Source: DATAXV01 sp036272915 (lineage in GTDB: Bacteria > Chloroflexota > Dormibacteria > Dormibacterales > Dormibacteraceae). Taken from it: a stretch of DNA of 64,000 nucleotides. A program made the position numbers and the translations under genes. Below the pieces are notes generated by a model that ran no database searches, was not told the DNA's origin, and worked only from the letters and a program-made list of their open reading frames with translations. Positions 16,581-24,116 of the stretch are shown here, piece after piece. The stretch is from NCBI GenBank assembly GCA_036272915.1, contig DATAXV010000202.1:5571-69570 (forward strand), in the 5' to 3' direction. Position 1 is the stretch's first letter. Each line of letters starts with the position of its first letter.

Positions 16581-17750
16581 TCACTCGAGTCCCGCGACCG
16601 GGAGCTCGCGCGGCATCCGAGCCGACAGGAACTCGCATCCCTCCCCACGCACGACCACGTTCTCCTCGAGGTGATACCAGCCGTGGTCGGTGAGGACGCC
16701 CGGCTCGACGGCCAGAACCATGCCCTCCTCGAGCCGCCCCGCCCCTCGGGCCAGGGAGGGCGGCTCGGTGATGTCGAGACCGACGCCATGCCCGATCCGG
16801 GACGCCACCCTCAGCTCGGCCCCGGCGCGGCGGGCGGCGGCGGCCGCGGCCGCCACCGGCTCGCCGGTCTCCGCTCCGCTCCGGACCACCGAGAGGGCCG
16901 CGTCCAGCATCTCCAGCGAGAGCTGGTACGCGTCCCGCTGCGCCTGGGTGGGCGGACCCATCGAGGCACACCTTGTGTAGTCCGAGAAGTACCCCTGGAA
17001 GGTCGCGCCGAGATCCATCCAGAAGAGCTCGCCGGCCTCGAAGCAGCGATCGCCGGGCCAGCCGTTGTGACGGTGGTAGCCGTCCTTGCCGGCGGTCATG
17101 GTCACGTAGCCGGGCGACTCCCCGCCCAGCTCCAGCACCGCCTGGGATATCTCCTGGTACACGTGCCGCTCGGTCCAGCCCGGCGCCAGCCGGGAGAGGA
17201 GCCGGGCGTAGGCCTCGCCGGCGATGCGGCCCGCCACCCGCAGGCGCGCGATCTCCGCCTCCGACTTGATCATCCGCGCCCGCCAGATCGCGCCCGACCC
17301 GTCCGGAAGCTGCTCGCCGGGGAAGGCCGACTTCAGCTTTCGGAACTGGCCGAGGGGGATGCCCAGGCGCTGCTCCAGGCCGGCCTCGATCCCGAGCCGG
17401 CTGCCGGCCAGGCCGCGGTCGCGAAGGGCGGAGAGGAGCGCCACCGTCGCCTCCGCCTCGAAGCCGTCGTAGGCGTAGAGGTCGTCGATCAGGCCCTCCG
17501 CCTCCAGCTCCACGGCGTGGGTCAGCGAGACGATCGCGGTCGGCTCCTCCTCCACCGGCAGCAGAACCAGCATCGGCCGCGACCGGATCATCCAGGCCGG
17601 GGTCCGGTAGCCGGTCACGTATTCGAAGTTGGTCTGGCTGGTGATGAGCAGCCCGTCCAGGCCCTCCTCGACCATGCCCCGCTGCAGCCGCTCCCACCGC
17701 GCCTCGAACTCGGCGCGGGGGAAGGGGACGATCGGCGGCGGCGCGGTCAC
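16581..17750 (-). CDS. M24-family metallohydrolase (Xaa-Pro peptidase / ectoine-hydrolase-like)
   Basis: 389 residues. The N-terminal creatinase-type domain (about 10-155) precedes a pita-bread C-terminal domain. All five metal ligands are present: Asp in LFWMDLGATF, Asp in GYFSDYTRC, His in IGHGVGLDITEPP, Glu in LAVEPG and Glu in HLEENVVV. Members cleave Xaa-Pro dipeptides, creatine or the ring of ectoine. It overlaps the aspartoacylase-like gene by ATGA (17747-17750), the pairing seen in ectoine degradation operons (doeA-doeB), but generic peptidase function is equally compatible with the sequence. Confidence 0.87.
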   Translation of the reverse strand: MTAPPPIVPFPRAEFEARWERLQRGMVEEGLDGLLITSQTNFEYVTGYRTPAWMIRSRPMLVLLPVEEEPTAIVSLTHAVELEAEGLIDDLYAYDGFEAEATVALLSALRDRGLAGSRLGIEAGLEQRLGIPLGQFRKLKSAFPGEQLPDGSGAIWRARMIKSEAEIARLRVAGRIAGEAYARLLSRLAPGWTERHVYQEISQAVLELGGESPGYVTMTAGKDGYHRHNGWPGDRCFEAGELFWMDLGATFQGYFSDYTRCASMGPPTQAQRDAYQLSLEMLDAALSVVRSGAETGEPVAAAAAAARRAGAELRVASRIGHGVGLDITEPPSLARGAGRLEEGMVLAVEPGVLTDHGWYHLEENVVVRGEGCEFLSARMPRELPVAGLE

Positions 17751-18781
17751 CGGGGCTCCGTCCCCGGGGCGGGCGGGGTCCAGTCGGAGGGCGAGAAGAC
17801 GGTCGCCACCAGCTGGCCGGCGAGGGTGCTGGCACAGAGGCGGAGGACGCCGACGACGCCGGTCGCGGGCGAGGTCGCCCGGGCCAGCAGCCGCAGGTTG
17901 AGGTCGTGCAGCGTGGCCAGGGTCTGGCCCTCGGCGACCTGGTCGCCGACCGCGACCACGGGGCGGAGCAGCCCGCCGGCGGGGGCGACCCGCTCGTTGC
18001 GGCCGACGTGGACCGGCGCCGGCGGCTCCTCCCTCTCGCCGTCGATCTGGTCGAGGTGGACGAGCAGGTTGCGCGTCCCCACCTCATAGAGCCGGCGGCG
18101 GTCGCCCAGGGTCGAGGACTGGCCGCCGATCTCGACCTCTATCAGCGGGATCCCCCGATCCGAAGCGACTGTCATCAGCCGTCCCGGGCCGGCGTCGAGC
18201 GGGTTGAGCAGGCCGAGGCCGAAGGCCCTGGCGGCCGCGTACGCCGCCGGACCCGTCGCCGCCGAGCCGGGGAACTCGACGTAGGGCTCGACGAGGTAGC
18301 CGGCGGTCCACCCGTGCATGGAGAGGACGAAGTCGGCCTCGCCCAGGATCTGGTCGCAGAAGACCCTGGCGATGCGATGGGTCAACGTCCCCTTCGGGTC
18401 GCCCGGGAAGTTGCGATTGAGGTCGACGTCGTCCTCCAGGCTCCAGCGCCGCGAGGCGCGGAAGGCGGGCGCGTTCAGGACCGGCACCATGATCACGGTC
18501 CCGCGCAGATCCTCCGGGCGGAGGCCCTCCCACAGGGAGATGAGCGACGTCGGCCCCTCGTGCTCGTCGCCGTGGGCGCCGGCAACGATGAGCAGGGCGA
18601 GGCCGTCGGACAGCCCTCTGATCACGTTGACCGGGATCGAGACGACGGAGCCGTCAGGCGAGGAGGTCACCGGAACGCTGAACTGATACCTGGCGCCCCG
18701 AGCCAGACATCTGAGACCGCGCCAGGGACCGCCCCCCGGGGCCGGCAGGGTGCTTGTGGTCACGCCCAGGACATCAGACAT
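17747..18781 (-). CDS. Succinylglutamate desuccinylase/aspartoacylase-family deacylase
   Basis: 344 residues, zinc-dependent M14-like fold. Ligands and active site are visible: AGAHGDEHEGP (His, Glu), DLNRNFPGD (Arg-Asn-x-Phe-Pro-Gly motif), FVLSMHGW (third ligand His) and LIEVEIGGQSS (catalytic Glu). The C-terminal beta domain is also present (APAGGLLRPVVAVGDQVAEGQ). The family hydrolyses N-acyl amino acids such as N-acetyl-diaminobutyrate, N-acetyl-aspartate or succinyl-glutamate. First gene of a five-gene unit. The ATG at 18779-18781 lies inside the shared 14-bp word, so either the operator overlaps the start or translation begins downstream. Confidence 0.87.
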   Translation of the reverse strand: MSDVLGVTTSTLPAPGGGPWRGLRCLARGARYQFSVPVTSSPDGSVVSIPVNVIRGLSDGLALLIVAGAHGDEHEGPTSLISLWEGLRPEDLRGTVIMVPVLNAPAFRASRRWSLEDDVDLNRNFPGDPKGTLTHRIARVFCDQILGEADFVLSMHGWTAGYLVEPYVEFPGSAATGPAAYAAARAFGLGLLNPLDAGPGRLMTVASDRGIPLIEVEIGGQSSTLGDRRRLYEVGTRNLLVHLDQIDGEREEPPAPVHVGRNERVAPAGGLLRPVVAVGDQVAEGQTLATLHDLNLRLLARATSPATGVVGVLRLCASTLAGQLVATVFSPSDWTPPAPGTEPR

Positions 18782-18789
18782 CTTATGTC
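18769..18789. promoter_or_regulatory. Putative GntR operator at the start of the deacylase operon
   Basis: GGACATCAGACATC (18769-18782) equals, in opposite orientation, the word before the APC permease (13688-13701). It runs into a perfect inverted repeat GACAT-CTT-ATGTC (18777-18789). On the minus strand GATATA (about 18798-18803) is a possible -10 just upstream of the deacylase start, so a bound repressor would block initiation. Confidence 0.55.
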
Positions 18790-18948
18790 ACGACCCTATA
18801 TCGCCCGGCACCGGCCGTCAAGATCCGAGGCTGGGCGCCCGATGGCCGCGGCCGGCAACGCCGGACGGTAACGGGTGGTGTCGGGCCGTGTGGGCTCGCC
18901 GCCGCGAGCCCCGTGGCGGCACCGGTCCCGAGCACCGGAAGCGTGCGC

Positions 18949-19396
18949 ATGATGTTGAGAACGCAAAAGATCCGGGTCGCGATCGCCGCGGTGCTCGCCG
19001 CCGGCTGGGGCGGCGCCTCCAGCGGTGCGGGCAACGGCGGGTCGGGGTCGGCGTGCTCGTCGTCGCCGCCATCCTGATCCTGGTCGAGCTCATCGCCGTG
19101 ATTCGGGTGCTGGGGGCGATGGCCGGCGTTGCCCTGCGGCCGACCTCGATCCTGCTCGGGGTGGTCATGGTCGGAGCCTGCGCGCTGACCCTGATCAACC
19201 CGCTCGGCGCCTACGACCTCCTGCTCCGGCCCTCGCTGATCGCGCTCTGAATCTCCCAGTTCATCGCCTTCGCCGTCTACCCGGCGTTCGCCCGCCGGCG
19301 CCGGCGGCCCCGCTCGACGTGATGGCGACGGTGCTCGCCTCGGGCCTGACCCTCTTCGGCCTCTACTCGGTGGCGTTCCTGCCGACCTCGACCTGA
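18949..19396 (+). pseudogene. Broken four-helix membrane protein gene
   Basis: Membrane-protein sequence is spread over three frames. Frame one from ATG 18949 reads LRTQKIRVAIAAVLAAGW then runs out. The next frame (about 19040-19247) encodes LVVAAILILVELIAVIRVL and ILLGVVMVGACALTLINPLG, reaches TGA at 19248-19250, and continues after it as ISQFIAFAVYPAFARRRRR to a second TGA at 19320. A last frame gives VMATVLASGLTLFGLYSVAF to 19396. Joined, these would make one protein of about 145 residues with the TGA at a plausible Trp. Both shifts have the direction of a one-base loss. Alternatively the last part (ATG 19322, overlapping the stop) is a separate 24-residue coupled peptide. Confidence 0.5.
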
Positions 19397-19456
19397 CGCC
19401 GCCTCCGGGAGCGGGTAGTCTGCACCGATGGCCATCGACGCGGCGCGGAGGATCCG

Positions 19457-19666
19457 GTGAGTGACGGGCGGCCGGCCCGGCCCGGTTTCCCCGGCGAGCG
19501 GCCCGACCACCAGATGGAGAAGCTGGCGCACAGCAACCCCAGGGTGACCTGCGGATCCTGCCGCCAGTTCGACCAGCACATGTGGTGCCGGCGGTGGAAC
19601 TACCACACCGCCGCCGACGCGCCCATCTGCGCGCAGTACAAGGCGCTGCCCCGGGCGGCGGGGTAG
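19457..19666 (+). CDS. Small Cys-rich protein, possible zinc binder
   Basis: 69 residues from a GTG with GGAGG 5 bases upstream. The C-terminal half is Cys/His/aromatic-rich: VTCGSCRQFDQHMWCRRWNY then APICAQYKAL, with Cys at 32, 35, 44 and 58 (C-x2-C-x8-C-x13-C), consistent with a small metal-binding module. The N-terminus is Pro/Gly/Arg-rich and probably disordered. I do not recognise the family. The stop lies 5 bases before the phosphoesterase start, so the two are coupled. Confidence 0.6.
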   Translation: MSDGRPARPGFPGERPDHQMEKLAHSNPRVTCGSCRQFDQHMWCRRWNYHTAADAPICAQYKALPRAAG

Positions 19667-19671
19667 GTGCG

Positions 19672-20424
19672 ATGGCAGACCCGGTGAGGCGCGCGGCCCT
19701 GATCTCCGACGTCCACGGCAACGTGCCCGCACTGGCGGCGACGCTCGAGGAGGTCGCCGCCAGCGATGTCGACGTGGTCATGTTCCTCGGCTGCCTGACC
19801 TGGGGGCCGGAGCCGCTGCGGGTGCTGGAGATGGCGCGGTCGCTGCCCCAGCCGACCTTCTTCGTCCGCGGCAACGGCGAGCGGGCGGTGATCGAGCTGG
19901 CCGACGGCTCCCGCGCCCCGGAGCGTCCGGCCGACACCTGGATGGTCGCCGCCCACGCGTCCGACGGCGTCGACACGCTGCGGTCGTTCGCCTCCGAGGT
20001 CGTGCTCGAGGTGGCCGGGCTGGGCTCGGTGCGGGCGTGCCACGGCAGCCCGAGGAGCGACATCGAGCTGCTGACACCGGGAACGCCGGAGGCGCGGCTG
20101 CGGCAGGCCTTCGCCGGCGCGCCCGAGGACGTCGTCACGCACGGGCACACCCACGTGCAGTACGAGCGCCGCGCCATCGGACGGCGCGTCGTCGGGCCGG
20201 GGAGCGTCGGACTCCCCTACGGGGTGGTGCCCGGCCGGGCCTGCTGGGCGATCCTCGGGCCGGACGTCGAGCTGCGGGTCACGCCCTACGACCTGGGGCT
20301 CGCCGAGGAGGCGGCACGCGCCGCCGGTTTCCCGGCGCTGGAGCGATACCTGCAGATGCTGCTCGAGCCGCCGACCCTGGGCCAGATCGAGGCCGACGCC
20401 GAACAGCGTGAGTTCTCGGACTGA
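19672..20424 (+). CDS. YfcE/MJ0936-type metallophosphoesterase with an altered metal site
   Basis: 250 residues. Family motifs: ALISDVHGNVPAL (D, H), FVRGNGERAV (GN), VRACHGSPRS (His) and VVTHGHTHVQY (HxH). The second motif, normally GDxxxxGPxP, reads LGCLTWGPEPL: the bridging Asp is replaced by Cys. Unless another residue substitutes, metal binding is likely weakened or its preference changed. Related proteins are small phosphodiesterases. It follows the Cys-rich protein by 5 bases. Confidence 0.82.
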   Translation: MADPVRRAALISDVHGNVPALAATLEEVAASDVDVVMFLGCLTWGPEPLRVLEMARSLPQPTFFVRGNGERAVIELADGSRAPERPADTWMVAAHASDGVDTLRSFASEVVLEVAGLGSVRACHGSPRSDIELLTPGTPEARLRQAFAGAPEDVVTHGHTHVQYERRAIGRRVVGPGSVGLPYGVVPGRACWAILGPDVELRVTPYDLGLAEEAARAAGFPALERYLQMLLEPPTLGQIEADAEQREFSD

Positions 20425-20446
20425 GGCCGGGCCGGCACGCGGCCGG

Positions 20447-20779
20447 TCAGCGCGTGGGCAGGCTCCGGGCCTGGGCGACGCCGATCCTCGCCCACCGCTC
20501 CAGCTCGTTCCGGTCCCGGACGGCGTCGGCGCCGACGCGGAGCCAGCCGGTCATGTCCCATCCCCGCATGACCGCCGGCTCGGTGTGCGGCTCACCCAGG
20601 AGCGTCTCGGTCTGGGCGGGGTCGATGCGGACCAGCAGCCCTCCACGACCGCTGGCGCTGACCGCCATGTTCCCGTGGACGAGGAAGGTGAGGCCACCGA
20701 ACATCGTCCGCTCGCTCAGGCCCTCCTCCCCGGCGAGCAGCTCGCGGAGGCGGTCGGCGAGCCCCTCGTCGACGCTCAT
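20447..20779 (-). CDS. TfoX N-terminal-domain protein
   Basis: 110 residues: LRELLAGEEGLSERTMFGGLTFLVHGNMA matches the start of the TfoX/Sxy N-terminal domain (KxMFGG and following strands), and the remainder fits the single-domain version common in soil bacteria and unrelated to competence control there. Function unknown. Convergent with the phosphoesterase. Confidence 0.82.
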   Translation of the reverse strand: MSVDEGLADRLRELLAGEEGLSERTMFGGLTFLVHGNMAVSASGRGGLLVRIDPAQTETLLGEPHTEPAVMRGWDMTGWLRVGADAVRDRNELERWARIGVAQARSLPTR

Positions 20780-20937
20780 CGCCGCTCAGTATCGCCGCGA
20801 TCGGCGGTCCTTGCACGGCCATCGGCGATCCGTTCGCGGAGCTCCGGCGAGAACGGTTCCGGAGGCCGGGTCTGGGATCCAAGTAGGATCCTAAGGAGAC
20901 CCGGTCGTGCTTCGGGGCGGCCTGGGAGGACGGAGAT

Positions 20938-21819
20938 GTGAGACAGATCGGTGCGCTGTTCGCCTTGCTGAGGCGGTCGCCCAAGGCGTCCCTCGGCGTC
21001 GGGATCCTGATCGTGATGGTGGTGCTCGCCGCCCTTCACGGTCCGATCGGCACGCTCATGGGGCTTGGCGGCATCGGCGCGGGCCACTCCCGGTTCGCCC
21101 GCCACGCGATCCCGAGCGGTTCCGGGTCATGGCTCGGCTTCATCGGCATCGGCGCCCGGCTGGAGTTCGCCTCGATCCTGAACGCACTCTGGAACTCGCT
21201 GCGCATCGGCTTCGAGGCCGGGGTCATCTCCACCGTGGTCGGGGTCGTCATCGGCTTCTACTCCGCCTATCGGGGCGGTTACATCGACTCCATCCTCTCC
21301 ACCACCACCGACCTCTTCCTGGTGATCCCGGCGTTCCCGCTGCTGGCGTCCTTCGCCGCCTACAAGAACGGGAGCACGATCAACGTGATCGCGGTGGTCC
21401 TGGCCGTCTTCGGCTGGGCCGTCGCCGCCCGGCCCATCCGCTCGCATGTCCTCAGCCTCCGGACGCGAACCTACGTCGACCTGGCCCGGACCACCAAGGA
21501 GGGCGCGGCCGAGATCATCTTCACCGAGCTGGTGCCCAACATGCTGCCCTACATCGCCATGGGCATGAGCCAGGCGATCATGGTCGCGATCCTCGCCGTG
21601 ATCGGCCTCGACGTCTTCGGTCTCGGCCCCGTCGGCCAGACCGACCTGGGGTCGCTCGTCCTGGGCGGGCTTCTCGGTGGATCGCTGACCCTGGGAGACT
21701 GGCAGCCGGTGTTCGTCCCGATGGCCACCGTCGTGCTCCTCTTCCTGTCCCTCGGCCTGATCACGCTGGGGCTGGAGGAGCGGTTCAACCCCAGGCTGCA
21801 GACGATGGTGGGCCGGTGA
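20938..21819 (+). CDS. ABC peptide/nickel-type transporter permease (DppC/OppC-like)
   Basis: 293 residues, about six transmembrane helices. The BPD_transp_1 region includes NALWNSLRIGFEAGVIST, and the EAA-like cytoplasmic loop reads YVDLARTTKEGAAEIIFTELVPNMLPYI. An N-terminal helix and a periplasmic loop before the core are usual for DppC. The GTG start has GGGAGGA 7 bases upstream. A perfect palindrome TAGGATCCTA (20884-20893) lies in the leader. It is followed by a DppB-like gene, the reverse of the usual order, and no solute-binding protein or ATPase is nearby. Confidence 0.85.
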   Translation: MRQIGALFALLRRSPKASLGVGILIVMVVLAALHGPIGTLMGLGGIGAGHSRFARHAIPSGSGSWLGFIGIGARLEFASILNALWNSLRIGFEAGVISTVVGVVIGFYSAYRGGYIDSILSTTTDLFLVIPAFPLLASFAAYKNGSTINVIAVVLAVFGWAVAARPIRSHVLSLRTRTYVDLARTTKEGAAEIIFTELVPNMLPYIAMGMSQAIMVAILAVIGLDVFGLGPVGQTDLGSLVLGGLLGGSLTLGDWQPVFVPMATVVLLFLSLGLITLGLEERFNPRLQTMVGR

Positions 21820-21889
21820 CGGGGTCGCGGAAACAGGTCGCCGTGCCGGCGGCGCGTGCGACCGACACCGGGAGGGACCAGGCGACCAG

Positions 21890-22993
21890 ATGACCCGGCC
21901 AGCGATCGAGAGCTCCGAAGAGGCGGCGGATGTCGGCCTGATCGAGGAGGTGCCCCTCACCGTCGGGGGTGGTGGCCTGCGTGCCTGGTTCTCCCAGCAC
22001 GGCACCATCTCCTATCTGATCCGGCGCCTCGTCCTCTACCTGTTCACCATGTGGGCGGCGTTCAGCGCCACGTTCTTCTTCTTCCGCCTGATACCGGGCA
22101 ACCCGATCGCCCACTACATCGCCAACCTGCCGGTCACGACCACCGCAGGGAAGAAGCTGCTCTCCCACTACGACCACGCGTTCGATCTCGACGGCAACGC
22201 GTTTCAGCAGTACGTCGCCTACATGTACCAGCTCGTCGTCAAACACGACATGGGGCCGTCGCTGATCGCCTATCCGACCCCTTCGCTGGTGCTGGTGGCG
22301 CACTCGATTCTGTGGACCATCGGGCTGCTTGGAACGTCGGCGCTCATCGCCTGGATCCTGGGCATCATCCTCGGCGCCTTCGCCGGCTGGAGACGCAACT
22401 CACCGGTCTCCCGGGTGCTCACCTACTGCGCGCTGGCGACCTCCAACCTGCCCTTCTTCTTCGTCGCCATCGTCCTGCTGTTCATCTTCGCCTTCGACCT
22501 CAACTGGCTCCCGCTCACCTATGCGTACGGACCGGGCATGCAGCTCGAGCTCTCCCTACCCTTCATCCTCAGCCTGCTGAACCACGCCCTCATCCCCGGC
22601 GGGGCGCTGGTCCTGGTCTCGATGTTCACCAACTTCCTGACCATGCGACAGCAGATGATCACCGTCCTGGGCGAGGACTACATGACCTTCGCCAGCGCCA
22701 AGGGACTGCGCCCCTGGCACGTCCTCCGGCGCTACGGCATGCCCAACTGCTACCTGCCGCAGATCACCGGGCTGGTCATCAACCTCGGCTTCGTCTTCAG
22801 CGGCAACATCATCCTCGAGCAGATCTTCATCTATCCGGGCGTCGGCCACCTGCTTGGGGAGGCGCTGCGCGCGCAGGACTACAACACGCTCATGGCGATC
22901 ACCGACGTGATCATCTTCATGGTGCTGTCGGCCGTGTTCCTCATCGACATGGCCCTGCCGCTGCTCGACCCGCGGATCCGGCACAACCGCTGA
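21890..22993 (+). CDS. ABC peptide/nickel-type transporter permease (DppB/OppB-like)
   Basis: 367 residues. After ~40 polar residues comes the DppB N-terminal helix YLIRRLVLYLFTMWAAFSAT followed by RLIPGNPI, then helices of the permease core and the EAA loop YMTFASAKGLRPWHVLRRYG; the end (MALPLLDPRIR) matches the family terminus. It should pair with the upstream DppC-like permease across the membrane. 70 bases separate the two genes; a binding protein and ATPases must come from elsewhere if the system is functional. Confidence 0.87.
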   Translation: MTRPAIESSEEAADVGLIEEVPLTVGGGGLRAWFSQHGTISYLIRRLVLYLFTMWAAFSATFFFFRLIPGNPIAHYIANLPVTTTAGKKLLSHYDHAFDLDGNAFQQYVAYMYQLVVKHDMGPSLIAYPTPSLVLVAHSILWTIGLLGTSALIAWILGIILGAFAGWRRNSPVSRVLTYCALATSNLPFFFVAIVLLFIFAFDLNWLPLTYAYGPGMQLELSLPFILSLLNHALIPGGALVLVSMFTNFLTMRQQMITVLGEDYMTFASAKGLRPWHVLRRYGMPNCYLPQITGLVINLGFVFSGNIILEQIFIYPGVGHLLGEALRAQDYNTLMAITDVIIFMVLSAVFLIDMALPLLDPRIRHNR

Positions 22994-23045
22994 CGGCGAG
23001 CGGCGTCCGGCGCTGCGCCGCGCGGCCTCGTCCCCGCCAGATCGC

Positions 23046-24019
23046 TCAGGATCCCGTGTCGACGATGTCGTCGAGGGTCCGACGCATGACGGAGATGGTG
23101 GACGCGAGGCCGACCCGTCGTCGACGCGGTACTGCCAGGCGAGAAGCCCGATCGCGTAGTTGACGACGGCGACGGCCAGCTCCCTCCTGAAGTCGGGGTC
23201 GTCGAGCGAGCCGATCGCGTGGCCATCGACGATCGCCGCGAAGTCGTTCGGATCGTGGCGTATCGCGCATCGGCCAGATCCTCGATCGCCGAGCCGCCAT
23301 GCCACAGCCCCCGGTCGATGAGCGCGGAGACTTGCAGGGCGTCGTCGACGAACACGTGCTCGGGGGAGATGTCGCCATGGCAGAGCACCGGGCGGCCGGC
23401 GCCGGGACGTGCGGCGAGGTCCCGATCATCCCGACCACCCGGGCGACCTCCTCGGCGGTGAGGCCCGCGGCGAGCATCGTCTCTCCCTCGGCGGCCCGGT
23501 CGGTGATGAAGCGCTCACGCATCTCCACCGGATCAGGCCAGGTCCCGTTCTCGTCCGGCCTCCAGACACCGGGCGTCGAGGCCGTGTGGACGCGGGCCAG
23601 CACCCGGCCGACGTCGTTCATCACCGCCCGCCGCCGCTGCGGCTTCAGCGAGGGGAGGACGGCTGGCGGCCTCGAGCCTCCGCGGTCACCATCACCAGCT
23701 GATCGCCCCCTCCGACGTCGATGACCTCGAGGCTGATGACCTCGGGCACCGGAGCCCCGGCGGATCGAGCCCGCTCCATCGCCCAGACCTCGAGGGTCGA
23801 GGTCCCGGCGCCGGGCCGACCGATCCGCGGGTAGACGACGGAGCCGTCGGCGAGCCGGACCCGGTAGACCTCGTTCTCGTCACCGCGGATCACCCGCTCC
23901 ACCTCGGTGACGGCCGTGCCGCCGGCTCGGCTCGCGACCTCGATGACGACCGACCTCGCCACACCGAACTGCGCCTGCCGCCCGGCGAGGACTTCGATCT
24001 GTCCATCGCCGATCATCAT
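23046..24019 (-). pseudogene. Phosphotransferase (APH-type) gene broken by several frameshifts
   Basis: Consecutive parts of one kinase-like protein lie in changing frames. From 24019: an N-lobe (RVIRGDENEVYRVRLADGSV, PVPEVISLEVID). About 23624-23400: MNDVGRVLARVHTASTPGVW. About 23388-23260: the catalytic MLCHGDISPEHVFVDDALQV and SALIDRGLWHGG. About 23280-23130: the C-lobe VVNYAIGLLAWQYRVDDG. A final shift gives VMRRTLDDIVDTGS and the stop at 23046. All four shifts go the same way, each explicable by one missing base. The motifs are intact, so either recent decay or sequence error is possible. Confidence 0.7.
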
Positions 24020-24089
24020 CTCGTAGGGTCCGGTGAGCTCGCCGGCACCACGGACCGCCGGACACCCTTGGGCGGCCCACGCTCGCGCT

Positions 24090-24108
24090 GTTAGCTAACG
24101 GAGCTAAC
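24090..24108. promoter_or_regulatory. Operator-like repeats before the XRE repressor gene
   Basis: GTTAGCTAAC (24090-24099) is a perfect 10-bp palindrome, and a third half-site GCTAAC follows at 24103-24108, giving GTTAGC/GCTAAC arms in two spacings. The block ends 8 bases before the GTG start of the XRE gene, a position suited to autorepression. It stands out as AT-richer than its surroundings. Confidence 0.6.
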
Positions 24109-24116
24109 ATGACTGG

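Noticed and set aside
15177..18089. 970-codon plus-strand frame
   Set aside because: It runs antisense to three well-supported genes (PLP enzyme, M24 peptidase, deacylase) and has Gly/Arg/His/Pro-rich, motif-free sequence.
20884..20893. TAGGATCCTA palindrome as a separate operator
   Set aside because: A single 10-bp palindrome without repeats or a nearby regulator; noted only in the permease entry.
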